Positions 17,205 through 25,362 of a DNA stretch of 64,000 nucleotides are shown in pieces. The DNA comes from Streptomyces vinaceus. Its GTDB lineage: Bacteria; Actinomycetota; Actinomycetes; Streptomycetales; Streptomycetaceae. The notes beneath the pieces were generated by a model. It was not told where the DNA came from, did no database searches, and saw only the letters and a list, made by a program, of their open reading frames with translations. The translations under genes were made by a program, and so were the position numbers. The stretch covers positions 310,001-374,000 of the forward strand of contig NZ_CP023692.1 of NCBI RefSeq assembly GCF_008704935.1. The letters run 5' to 3'. Each line of letters opens with the position of its first letter. The stretch's first letter is position 1.

Positions 17205-17325
17205 CTGCATCGCCGTATGGGCATTCGGGCTCGGAGACGGCCCCCGCCGTCCCACACCGCTGCGCGTCAGCTCCGGCTTCTCACCGGATTCCCCCATCTG
17301 GCAGCCCAGGACGCTACCTGAGTGA
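17205..17325 (-). promoter_or_regulatory. Cobalamin riboswitch of the transcobalamin-like gene (minus strand)
   Basis: On the minus strand: GGGGGAATCCGGTGAGAAGC followed by CGGAGCTGACGCGCAGCGGT, the conserved aptamer core with the stem strands swapped (AATCCGG first, AGCCGGA second) so pairing is kept. An arm GACGGCGGGGGCCGTC and a 3' GAGCCCGAATGCCC follow. It ends about 120 nt before the ATG at 17083. It stands back-to-back with the riboswitch at 17440. Confidence 0.85.
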
Positions 17326-17439
17326 TCAAGGCTCCGCCAGCCGCCGCGAGCCGCGCTGCCGGAGGGACGCTGGAGCGTTCGCCGGTGAGACGCATCCCAC
17401 CTTGACGCTGTCTTTATCGGCGTGTTCCACTCCGACTGA

Positions 17440-17560
17440 TAAGCACTCAGTTCCAGGGGAAGCCGGTCGGAATCCGGCGCTGACCCGCAACCGTAGGCCC
17501 GGCACCGCCGGGCGAGCCGGACTGCCTGGAGCCAGGTTTTGCAGCGAGAAACGCCGTCGC
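17440..17560 (+). promoter_or_regulatory. Cobalamin riboswitch of the B12-capture/ECF operon
   Basis: Core GGGGAAGCCGGTCGGAATCC then GGCGCTGACCCGCAACCGTA, the arm GCCCGGCACCGCCGGGC and the 3' part GAGCCGGACTGCCTGGAGCC. Short form, like the leaders at 13495 and 17205. It should repress the whole operon from 17655 to 24993 when B12 is plentiful. The region 17326-17439 between the two opposed riboswitches must hold both promoters; no other feature is seen there. Confidence 0.9.
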
Positions 17561-17654
17561 GGACTACGGCGTGGTTCGAACGGCTTCCCTTGCGCTCCTC
17601 GTGCGACCGAAGCCCTTTGCCACGCACACGTCCGCCCGGCCGACACGAGGGGCC

Positions 17655-20429
17655 GTGGTGGGGACCGCAGAGCTGGCAGAGCGACGCACGGGGAAAAAGA
17701 GGCTGGTGTCGCTGATATCGGCGGTACTGCTGGCCTTCGGCGCGAGCGTCTCCTTGGTCACCGGGAGCCCGTCCGCCGCGGCCGACCCCATCGAGGGCTG
17801 CACGGCCACGACCGGCGCGATCGTCGCCGTCGACTTCGGCCCGTTCGGGGGCAAGGTCGAGCGGGGCTGTGACACCACGCCCACCACGGGCTACGACCTG
17901 CTCCACGAGGCCGGTTTCACCACCGAGGGCACCGTCCACGACGGCCCGGCCTTCATCTGCCGCATCGGCAAGGGGTCCTTCAACTCCGGTACGCAATACC
18001 CCACCGCGGAGAAGGAACCCTGTGTCCTGACCCCGCAGGCCACCGCCTACTGGTCGTACTGGACCGCCTCGCCCGGCCAGCAGAACTGGACCTACAGCCC
18101 GCTCGGTGCGATGGCCCGCACCCCGGGGCCCGGCGACGTCGACGCCTGGGTGTTCGGCGGTACGGACGTCGGCGGCACCTCGGGCAAGCCCGCCTTCTCG
18201 CCCGCCGACGTCCGCGCGGGGGGCGGCGGCCCCGGCCCGGACCCGTCCGGCCCGACGACCCCGCCCACCGTGGCGCCGGGCACCGTCGACCTGCCCGCCG
18301 CCGCCCGCTGGCTCACCGGGAAGCTGACGGACGGCGAGCGCGTCGTCGACGAGGGGGCCACCTCTCCGAACCACCTCCTCACCGCCGAAGCCGTCTACGC
18401 CCTCGCGGCCGCCGACCCGAAGAGCCCGGCGGCCCGCAAGGCCGCCGACTTCCTGGCCAGGCCCGCCGAGACGGACGCCTACGCCTACCCGGCCGGAAAG
18501 GACGGCATCCCCGACGCGACCGCCGCCGCGCGTCTCGCGCTCGTCGCCGAGTCCACCGGAAAGGATCCCCGCGCGTTCGGCGGACACGACCTGCTCGGGG
18601 ACCTGGTCAGGTACGTCTGTCCGCGCGACATCGGCGACGGCGACACGATCGACGGCTGCCTCACCAAGGGCGACTTCCGCACCACCGGCCAGTCCGACGC
18701 CCAGGCCATGGCCGTCATCGCCCTGCTCAACGGCGGGGTGACGCCCCCGGCCGACGCCGTGAACCGGCTGACCGCCCTCCAGTGCGAGGACGGAGGTTTC
18801 ACCGGCATCCTCATCCGCCCCGGCGGATGGTGCGACAGCGACGCGAGCTCCACGGCACTGATCGCGCTCGCCCTCAAGCGGGCGGGCGGCCACGACGCCG
18901 TCGTCGAGAAGGCCCGCGCGAGCCTGCGGAAGTCGCAGTTGCCGAGTGGCGCGTGGCCCGCCGCCGCGGGCATGACCACCGGCAGCCCGAGCGCCACCGG
19001 CTGGGCGGCCCAGGCCCTGCGCGCCCTCGGCGACACCCCGTACGCCGACGCGGGTCTGTTCTGGCTCTCCAAGCAGCAACTCCCCGGAGGCGGCTTCGCC
19101 TTCGAGGAAGGGCTCACCGACCCGCAGGTGTTCCCCACCGCGCCGGCCGTCCTCGCGGCCGCCCACAGCGACCTGGTGGCGCTGACCGCCAAGAAGACGG
19201 AACCGAGCCCCGAGCCGAGCGACCCCGGGCCGTCGCCCTCCCCGAGCGGCTCCCGTCCGCCGCTCCCGCCCGGTGACGGACCCGACCTCAAGAAGGCCAC
19301 GGCGTACCTGACCCACCCCGGCCGACTGGTCCAGGGCCGCTACTACGAGAGCTCCCCGGGCTTCGCCACGTACGGCCTGACCATCGACGGCGCCTACGCG
19401 CTCGCCGCCGCCGGCACCGACGACGCCACCCTGCGCAACATCGTCGACTTCCTCGACAAGGGCGGCAAGGACGGCCAGGGGCGGACGGTCCACGCCTGGA
19501 CCCTGATCGGTACGAAGTACGCCGTCGGCGGCGCCATCGGCAAGACCGCGCTCCTCGCCGAAGCGGTCGGCCGAAACCCCCGCGCCTTCGGCGGACAGGA
19601 CCTGATCGGGGCCCTCGCGAAGGACACCTGCCGGGCCAGGAACCTCGACGCCGTTCCCTTCTGCGGCGGAAAGGGCGCCTACGGGAACGCCAAGTCCGTC
19701 TTCGACCAGTCCCTCGGCGTCATCGCGCAGGTCCGCGCGGGCGAGAACGCGGCCGCCGCCGAACCCATCGCCTATCTCAAGAGCCTCCAGCGGCCCAACG
19801 GGTCCTTCGGAAGCATCCTCGTCGACAAGAGCGACGACGAGGTGGACTCCACGGCCATGGCCGCCATGGCCCTGGACCTGCTGCCCGACGCGGACGCGCA
19901 GGCGGCCGTGGACAAGGCCGTCGCATGGCTGGCGGCCCGGCAGATGGACGACGGCGGTTTCCCCGGCGCCTCGGGCGACTCAGTCAACTCCACCGCCCTC
20001 GCCGTCCAGGGCATGTCCCTGGACGCGCGGAAGTACGGTGCGCAGATCGCCAAGGCCCGCACGTTCCTGGCGACGCAGCAGAACGGCGACGGCGGGTTCA
20101 ACATCGCCAGGGACGCGCAGCCCGGATCCGACGTCCGCGCCTCCACCCAGGCCCTCGGCGGCGCCACCGGCATCTCCTTCGCCACCCTCAACCGCAGCCT
20201 CGACGGCACCACCCCGCAGCCCGTCCCCACCGCCACGAGCGGCGCTCCCGTCATCGTGACCCCGGGCGGGGAGACGGCCGGCGGCGGTTCGGGGGCGGGT
20301 GGCGCTCTCGCCTCCACCGGCGCCCAGGTCGGCGCACTGGCCGCCGCCGCGGTGGCCCTGGTCCTCGGCGGCTGGGGCGCGGTCCGCGTCGCCCGCCGCC
20401 GGCGCGGGTCGACGGGAGGCCGGGCGTGA
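17655..20429 (+). CDS. Cell-wall protein with DUF4430-like domain, two alpha/alpha barrels and LAxTG sortase signal
   Basis: About 924 residues. Signal peptide near 10-45 (KKRLVSLISAVLLAFG). Residues ~47-175 are a four-Cys DUF4430-like domain (GCTATTGAIVAVDFG; TTPTTGYDLLHEAGF; AYWSYWTASPG). A Pro-rich linker leads to barrel 1 (~200-500; LQCEDGGFTG, LPSGAWPAAAG, QQLPGGGFAFEEG), a second PSPSPSGS linker to barrel 2 (~535-840; LQRPNGSFGSI, RQMDDGGFPGA, TQQNGDGGFNIA). The C-terminus has LASTG, a hydrophobic helix and RRRRGSTGGRA: a class E sortase signal. It is inferred to hold corrinoid at the wall. GTG at 17655/17658 follows GAGG; a GTG at 17571 lacks a ribosome site. First gene of the riboswitch operon. 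Confidence 0.85.
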   Translation: MVGTAELAERRTGKKRLVSLISAVLLAFGASVSLVTGSPSAAADPIEGCTATTGAIVAVDFGPFGGKVERGCDTTPTTGYDLLHEAGFTTEGTVHDGPAFICRIGKGSFNSGTQYPTAEKEPCVLTPQATAYWSYWTASPGQQNWTYSPLGAMARTPGPGDVDAWVFGGTDVGGTSGKPAFSPADVRAGGGGPGPDPSGPTTPPTVAPGTVDLPAAARWLTGKLTDGERVVDEGATSPNHLLTAEAVYALAAADPKSPAARKAADFLARPAETDAYAYPAGKDGIPDATAAARLALVAESTGKDPRAFGGHDLLGDLVRYVCPRDIGDGDTIDGCLTKGDFRTTGQSDAQAMAVIALLNGGVTPPADAVNRLTALQCEDGGFTGILIRPGGWCDSDASSTALIALALKRAGGHDAVVEKARASLRKSQLPSGAWPAAAGMTTGSPSATGWAAQALRALGDTPYADAGLFWLSKQQLPGGGFAFEEGLTDPQVFPTAPAVLAAAHSDLVALTAKKTEPSPEPSDPGPSPSPSGSRPPLPPGDGPDLKKATAYLTHPGRLVQGRYYESSPGFATYGLTIDGAYALAAAGTDDATLRNIVDFLDKGGKDGQGRTVHAWTLIGTKYAVGGAIGKTALLAEAVGRNPRAFGGQDLIGALAKDTCRARNLDAVPFCGGKGAYGNAKSVFDQSLGVIAQVRAGENAAAAEPIAYLKSLQRPNGSFGSILVDKSDDEVDSTAMAAMALDLLPDADAQAAVDKAVAWLAARQMDDGGFPGASGDSVNSTALAVQGMSLDARKYGAQIAKARTFLATQQNGDGGFNIARDAQPGSDVRASTQALGGATGISFATLNRSLDGTTPQPVPTATSGAPVIVTPGGETAGGGSGAGGALASTGAQVGALAAAAVALVLGGWGAVRVARRRRGSTGGRA

Positions 20430-21340
20430 CGCACCACCGCGCGCGGCGGGCCCTGGCCCGTACGGCGGCCGCCCTGGGGCTGACGGTGGCGGCGCTCGCC
20501 GCCACCGCGGCCCCGGCGGGCGCCGCCCCGCAGCCCATCGGCCAGTGCACCACCTCCTCCGGAGCCGTCCTCGCCGTGGACTTCGGCCACTGGGGCGGGC
20601 CCGTCTACCGCTCCTGCGGGACGACACCCACCACCGGCTACGAACTCCTCAACGAGGGCGGCTGGGCCACCACCGGAACGGGCCACGACGGTCCGGCGTT
20701 CATCTGCCGCATCGGCTACAGCGGGCACCAGGGCGGCAAGCAGTACCCGACCCCGGAGCAGGACGACTGCGTCCTGACCCCGCCCGCCTCCGCCTACTGG
20801 TCGTACTGGCACGCGAACCCCGGCCGGAACACCTGGGAGTACAGCCGGCTCGGCGCCATGCTCTACAAGCCGGAGCCGGGCAGCGTCGACCTGTGGACCT
20901 TCGGCGCCACGGACATCGAGGGCACCCAGGGCCGGCCCCGGGTCACCCCGGACCAGCTGCGCGCCCACAACGACCGGCCCACGGGCGCACCCCAGCCCCA
21001 GGACACCCGGACGGCGGCTCCCCTGCCGCCCGGCGTCAACACCGGGCCCAGGCCGGAGAATCCGCCGCCGGCCGATCCCGGACCGTCGGCGCCGGCAAGT
21101 CCCTCGCCCTCCCCCTCCGCCTCGGAGAGCGCCTCGCCCACCCCTTCGGCACCGCCCTCCCCCGGCGCACCGGCCGCGGCCGCGCCGGCCCCCGGCCCCC
21201 AAGTCGTCGAGGCGGCTCCGGCAGCCGACGCCGAGCACGACGCGGGCTCGTACCTGCCCGCCGTCGCCACCGGAGCGCTGGTGCTGCTCATCGGCGCCGC
21301 CGCCGTCTACGCGGCCAAGCGTCGCCGTCGTACGGAGTAG
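20426..21340 (+). CDS. Membrane-anchored DUF4430-like protein
   Basis: 304 residues. Signal peptide 1-34 (ALARTAAALGLTVAALAATA). Residues ~36-165 closely parallel the N-terminal domain of the preceding protein: CTTSSGAVLAVDFGHWGG, TTPTTGYELLNEGGW, HDGPAFICRIGYSG, AYWSYWHANPG, with the same four cysteines. A long Pro/Ser linker (ASPSPSPSASESASPTPSAP) spans ~190-265, then one transmembrane helix (VATGALVLLIGAAAVYAA) and KRRRRTE. It lacks LAxTG, so it should stay in the membrane, ideally placed to pass ligand to the ECF importer encoded next. GTG start overlaps the previous stop (GTGA), with GGGAGG upstream. Confidence 0.85.
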   Translation: MTHHRARRALARTAAALGLTVAALAATAAPAGAAPQPIGQCTTSSGAVLAVDFGHWGGPVYRSCGTTPTTGYELLNEGGWATTGTGHDGPAFICRIGYSGHQGGKQYPTPEQDDCVLTPPASAYWSYWHANPGRNTWEYSRLGAMLYKPEPGSVDLWTFGATDIEGTQGRPRVTPDQLRAHNDRPTGAPQPQDTRTAAPLPPGVNTGPRPENPPPADPGPSAPASPSPSPSASESASPTPSAPPSPGAPAAAAPAPGPQVVEAAPAADAEHDAGSYLPAVATGALVLLIGAAAVYAAKRRRRTE

Positions 21341-21344
21341 CGGC

Positions 21345-22529
21345 GTGTCCCGTACCACCACGGTCGCGGCCGAGCCGCCCGTGTCCGGCCTCGCGCCGGG
21401 CGCGGGCGGCCGCCGGCTGCCCCGCACTCTGCACCCCGTCGCCTGGTGGATCTGGGCCCTGGCCCTCGCCACCGCCGTCAGCCGCACCAACAATCCGCTG
21501 CTGCTCTTCCTCGTCCTCGCGGTCCTCGGTTACGTCATCACCATGCGCCGCACCGAGGCCCCCTGGGCCCGCGGCTTCCCGTACTACCTCTACCTGGCAC
21601 TCACGGTCGTCGCGATCCGGGTCACTTTCCGGGCGGTCTTCGCCACCGGCGTCACACCCCGCGACCACTTCCTGTTCTCCCTCCCCCACATCCCCACGCC
21701 CGACTGGTACGCGGGCATCCGGCTCGGCGGTCCGGTCTCCCTCGAAGCGCTGCTGTCGGCCGCGACCGACGGGCTGCGCCTGGCCTGCATGCTGTGCTGC
21801 ATCGGCGCGGCCAACACCCTGGCCAACCCCAAGCGCGCACTGCGGGTGCTCCCGGGCGCCCTGTACGAACTCGGCGTCGCCGTCACCGTGTCCATCAGCG
21901 TCGCGCCCCAACTGGTCGCGAGCGTCCAGCGGGTGCGCCGCGCCCGCAGGCTCCGGGCCGGGCGTACGAGGGGTCTGCGCGCGCTGCGCGGCATCGTCGT
22001 CCCCGTCCTCGAAGACGCCCTGGAGCGCTCCCTGCGCCTCGCGGCCGCGATGGACTCCCGCGGCTACGGCCGCGCCGGCACCGCGACCCGCCGCTCCCGC
22101 CGCCTGACCGGCGCCCTCATGCTGCTCGGCATGTGCGGCCTGTGCGCCGGGGCGTACGGGCTCCTCGACGCGACCGCGCCCAAGCTGCTCGGCCTGCCCG
22201 CACTGGGGGCCGGCGGAGCGCTGTGCGTGGCCGGGCTGCGGCTCGGCGGGCGCCGGATCACCCGGACCACGTACCGTCCCGACCCGTGGCGGGCGGCCGA
22301 ATGGGCCGTGGCCGGGTGCGGGGTGCTGTCCGCGGTGCTGCTGTTCGGCAACGCGGGGTTCAACGCCGCGGAGCTGAACCCCTCCATCTACCCGCTCAGC
22401 TGGCCGACCCTGCCGCTGGTGCCGGCCGCCGCGATCCTGCTCGCCGGGACGGCCGGGTTCCTGGCTCCGCCCCCGACGGCCCCCGCCCGGCCGGCCGTCC
22501 CCGTACAGCGCACCGAGGAACCCAAGTGA
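21345..22529 (+). CDS. ECF transporter T component (CbiQ/EcfT-like)
   Basis: Energy-coupling transmembrane subunit of 394 residues, linking the ATPase to the substrate-binding S component. It shows hydrophobic helices (HPVAWWIWALALATAVS; LLLFLVLAVLGYVI), a central cytoplasmic helical stretch (ASVQRVRRARRLRAGRTRG) and the EcfT coupling motif AMDSRGYGRAG (A-x3-RGYG). A further group of C-terminal helices (LLFGNAGFNAAELNPSIYPL) makes it longer than the usual ~260 residues. GTG at 21345, 4 nt after the preceding stop; its own stop overlaps the ATPase start. Substrate specificity comes from the S subunit; cobalamin is inferred from the riboswitch. Confidence 0.88.
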   Translation: MSRTTTVAAEPPVSGLAPGAGGRRLPRTLHPVAWWIWALALATAVSRTNNPLLLFLVLAVLGYVITMRRTEAPWARGFPYYLYLALTVVAIRVTFRAVFATGVTPRDHFLFSLPHIPTPDWYAGIRLGGPVSLEALLSAATDGLRLACMLCCIGAANTLANPKRALRVLPGALYELGVAVTVSISVAPQLVASVQRVRRARRLRAGRTRGLRALRGIVVPVLEDALERSLRLAAAMDSRGYGRAGTATRRSRRLTGALMLLGMCGLCAGAYGLLDATAPKLLGLPALGAGGALCVAGLRLGGRRITRTTYRPDPWRAAEWAVAGCGVLSAVLLFGNAGFNAAELNPSIYPLSWPTLPLVPAAAILLAGTAGFLAPPPTAPARPAVPVQRTEEPK

Positions 22530-24181
22530 TCCACTTCGACCAGGTCACCGTCCGGTACGAGGACACGGCAGAACCGGTACTGCGGGAGGTGAACCTCACC
22601 GTCGAGGAGGGCGAACTCTGCCTCGTCGTCGGTCACACGGGCGTCGGCAAGTCCACCCTCCTGGGGGCCGTCAACGGACTCGTCCCGCACTTCACCGGCG
22701 GCACCCTCTTCGGCCGGGTCACGGTCGACGGCCGGGACACCGCCGAGCACCCGCCCCGCGAACTCGCCGATGTCGTGGGCGTGGTGGGCCAGGATCCGCT
22801 CGACGGGTTCGTCACCGACACCGTCGAGGAGGAACTCGCCTACGCCATGGAGCAGCTGGCGGTCGCGCCCGCCACCATGCGCAAGCGCGTCGAGGAGACC
22901 CTGGACCTGCTGGGTCTCGCCGACCTGCGCCATCGCGCCCTCCACGAGCTCTCCGGCGGCCAGCAGCAACGGGTCGCGATCGGCTCCGTGCTCACCGCGC
23001 ACCCCCGGGTCCTGGTCCTGGACGAGCCCACCTCCGCCCTGGACCCGACGGCCGCGGAGGAGGTCCTGGCGGCCGTCACCCGGCTCGTCCACGACCTCGG
23101 CGTCACCGTGCTCCTCGCCGAACACCGCCTGGAGCGCGTGGTCCAGTGCGCCGACCGCGTCATCCACCTCCCCGGCGACGGCCGCGTGGTGTCCGGGCCG
23201 CCCGCCGAGATCTTCCGTACGTCGTCCATAGCCCCGCCCATCGTGGAACTCGGGCGCGCCGCCGGCTGGTCCCCGCTCCCCCTGTCCATCCGCGACGCCC
23301 GCCGCGCGGCCGCGCCCCTGCGCACACGGCTGGCCGGTACGACTCCCCCGCCGGTGCGGCCGGCACCCGCCCCGGACCCCGCCCTTCTCCTGAAGGCCCG
23401 CGGGGTGACGGTGGCCTATCACGGCGTCCCGGCCGTCCGGGAAGTCGACCTCGATCTGCGCGGCGGCGAGATCACCGCGCTGATGGGCCGCAACGGCTCG
23501 GGCAAGTCCTCCCTGCTCTGGGCGCTCCAGGGCTCAGGGCCCCGCAAGGCCGGCACAGTGCTCGTCCCCGCCACCGACGGGGGCGAGGACGGCGACCCGC
23601 GGAAGCTGTCCGCGGCCGCAGCCCGCCGACTCGTCGGCCTGGTCCCCCAGACCCCCACGGACCTGCTGTACCTGGAGAGCGTCGAGCAGGAACTCGACCA
23701 GGCCGACGCGGAATCGGCGGTCGGCTCCGAGGCACCGGCCGCACGCGAGATCCTCGACCGCCTCGCACCCGGCATCGACGACGCCACCCACCCCCGCGAC
23801 CTGTCCGAGGGCCAGAAGCTCGCCCTCGCCCTCGCCATCCAGCTGTCGGCGGCTCCCCGGGTGGTGCTCCTCGACGAGCCGACCCGCGGCCTCGACTACC
23901 GGGCCAAGGAACAGCTGATCGCCATCGTCGACGACCTCGCGGCTCAAGGGCGCGCGATCGTCATCTCCACGCACGACGTCGAGTTCGTGGCCCGTGCGGC
24001 CGACCGGGTCGTCGTCATGGCCGAGGGAGACGTCGTCGCGGACGGCCCCACCACGGAGGTCATCGTCGCCTCTCCCGTGTTCGCACCCCAGGCGGCCAAG
24101 ATCCTCTCGCCCCTCCCCTACCTCACGGTCGCCCAGGCGGCCTCCGCCTTCCCCCGCGACGAGACGGACCCGGCCCGATGA
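22526..24181 (+). CDS. ECF transporter ATPase, two nucleotide-binding domains fused (EcfA1-EcfA2)
   Basis: 551-residue ABC ATPase powering the ECF importer. Domain 1 (~1-235): Walker A GHTGVGKST, Q-loop VVGQDP, signature LSGGQQQRVAIG, Walker B VLVLDEPTSALD, switch His in LLAEHRLERV. Domain 2 (~290-530): Walker A GRNGSGKSS, Q-loop LVPQTP, signature LSEGQKLALALA, Walker B VVLLDEPTRGLD, ISTHDVEFV. Both sites look intact. Fusion of the two ATPases in one chain occurs in some actinobacterial ECF systems; many others have two genes. GTG at 22526 overlaps the T-component stop; the open frame upstream is spurious. Its stop overlaps the S-component ATG. Confidence 0.93.
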   Translation: MIHFDQVTVRYEDTAEPVLREVNLTVEEGELCLVVGHTGVGKSTLLGAVNGLVPHFTGGTLFGRVTVDGRDTAEHPPRELADVVGVVGQDPLDGFVTDTVEEELAYAMEQLAVAPATMRKRVEETLDLLGLADLRHRALHELSGGQQQRVAIGSVLTAHPRVLVLDEPTSALDPTAAEEVLAAVTRLVHDLGVTVLLAEHRLERVVQCADRVIHLPGDGRVVSGPPAEIFRTSSIAPPIVELGRAAGWSPLPLSIRDARRAAAPLRTRLAGTTPPPVRPAPAPDPALLLKARGVTVAYHGVPAVREVDLDLRGGEITALMGRNGSGKSSLLWALQGSGPRKAGTVLVPATDGGEDGDPRKLSAAAARRLVGLVPQTPTDLLYLESVEQELDQADAESAVGSEAPAAREILDRLAPGIDDATHPRDLSEGQKLALALAIQLSAAPRVVLLDEPTRGLDYRAKEQLIAIVDDLAAQGRAIVISTHDVEFVARAADRVVVMAEGDVVADGPTTEVIVASPVFAPQAAKILSPLPYLTVAQAASAFPRDETDPAR

Positions 24182-24993
24182 CCGCTGCCGCGCGCACCCC
24201 AGCCATCCGCATCAACGCGCGGGCGGGCGTCGTCATCGCCATGGCCGCGTTCCTCGGGATCGTCGCGTTCTTCTGGCCGTTCCTCGTCGCACCGGGCAAG
24301 TTCGGCTCCCACTACGCCCCACCGCTCATCTTCGGCGTCCTGCTGGTCGTCGTCCTGTGCGTGGTGATCTCGGAGATCGCCGAGGGCGGCATCAACTCCA
24401 AGGCCCTGGCCATGCTGGGCGTCCTGTCCGCCGTCAACGCCGCGATCCGCCCGCTGGGCGCGGGCACGGCCGGCATCGAGACGGTCTTCTTCGTCCTCGT
24501 CCTGGCCGGCCGGGTCTACGGCCCGGGCTTCGGGTTCACCCTCGGCTGCACCTCGCTGTTCGCCTCCGCCCTCATCACCGGCGGGGTCGGTCCCTGGATG
24601 CCGTACCAGATGTTCGGCTGCGCCTTCGTCGGCATGCTCGCGGGCTTCCTCCCCCAGGCGTCCGGCCGCCGGGAGATCGTGATGCTCGCGTTCTACGGCT
24701 CAGCCTCCGGCTACCTGTTCGGCTTCCTCCTCAACCTCTCCTTCTGGCCGTTCTCACTCGACCCCAACAGCTCGATCGCCTACCTGCCCGGCCTCCCGTT
24801 CACCGAGCAGTTCCACCGCTACCTCGCCTTCGACCTCGCCACCTCCCTGGGCTGGGACACCGGTCGCGCCGTCACCAACTTCCTCTGCGTCTGCCTCGCG
24901 GGTCCCGCGGTGCTGACCACCTTCCGCCGCGCGGCCCGCAAGGCCCGCTTCCAGGCGCCCGTCCGCTTCGGTCCGCCGCGCGAACCGGTCTGA
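24178..24993 (+). CDS. ECF transporter S component (probable cobalamin/corrinoid specificity)
   Basis: 271-residue membrane protein with six or seven helices (GVVIAMAAFLGIVAFFWPFL; LIFGVLLVVVLCVVIS; GFTLGCTSLFASALIT; MPYQMFGCAFVGMLAGFLP; GYLFGFLLNLSFWPF). The pattern GVGPWMPYQMF ... GFLP is typical of actinobacterial ECF S components. ATG at 24178 overlaps the ATPase stop (ATGA), so it is the last gene of a tightly coupled operon. Family knowledge says the S subunit binds the vitamin; the ligand here is inferred as cobalamin or a precursor from the operon's riboswitch and the transcobalamin-like secreted partners. A hairpin follows. Confidence 0.88.
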   Translation: MTAAARTPAIRINARAGVVIAMAAFLGIVAFFWPFLVAPGKFGSHYAPPLIFGVLLVVVLCVVISEIAEGGINSKALAMLGVLSAVNAAIRPLGAGTAGIETVFFVLVLAGRVYGPGFGFTLGCTSLFASALITGGVGPWMPYQMFGCAFVGMLAGFLPQASGRREIVMLAFYGSASGYLFGFLLNLSFWPFSLDPNSSIAYLPGLPFTEQFHRYLAFDLATSLGWDTGRAVTNFLCVCLAGPAVLTTFRRAARKARFQAPVRFGPPREPV

Positions 24994-25019
24994 CGCCATC
25001 GCACGCCCAGGCCAGATTC

Positions 25020-25058
25020 CGTTCACCATGCACGTACCGCGTGCCGGCAGGGTGAACG
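25020..25058 (+). terminator. Hairpin after the ECF operon
   Basis: CGTTCACC and GGTGAACG (8 bp) enclose a second pairing GCACG/CGTGC. It lies 27 nt after the S-component stop, so it is a likely terminator. Confidence 0.55.
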
Positions 25059-25144
25059 GGCGTGCTCAATCGCCCGTATCGCACCTGGACATGACGGAGC
25101 CTCACTTTGACCATCCCTCCCAGGCGGCCCGCCGGCCCCCGGTC

Positions 25145-25354
25145 ACTCGTGGCCGTGATCGCGGCATCGACCGCATGCTCTCCCACGCCGCCGCGGGCCG
25201 CCGGGTGTCGCTGGTCTGGCTGGACATCAAGGACCCGAACCACTGCGGGGAGCAGGAGACAAACGCCAATGCCGTCGGCCTCGTCCGTGACTGGCTGAAC
25301 CGCCACGACGGCACCCACCGCATGGCCGCCCGCGGCGACCGTCTGTTCAGGTAG
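25145..25354 (+). pseudogene. Fragment resembling a secreted phospholipase (PLD/GDPD-like)
   Basis: An ORF (open from 25028) contains RGIDRMLSHAAAGRRVSLVW then LDIKDPNHCGEQ. The strand plus LDIKDPxxC pattern recalls sphingomyelinase D/glycerophosphodiesterase-like phospholipases of streptomycetes, where it forms part of the metal site. Only about 60 residues match, no signal peptide or start context is present, and the reading frame stops soon after. It is probably a leftover of a deleted gene; the family call is tentative. The rest of 24994-25362 shows only the hairpin above. Confidence 0.35.
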
Positions 25355-25362
25355 GGCCGCGT

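Noticed and set aside
17560..17585. tRNA-like GGTTCGAA sequence
   Set aside because: Isolated T-loop-like octamer without acceptor, D or anticodon stems.
17571..17654. Start of the wall protein at GTG 17571
   Set aside because: It lies right after the riboswitch without a ribosome site and would put 28 non-signal residues before a normal signal peptide; GTG 17655/17658 with GAGG fits better.
15552..19493. Minus-strand 1,313-codon open frame
   Set aside because: Runs out of frame through the transcobalamin-like gene and antisense to the wall protein; low-complexity, no start context.
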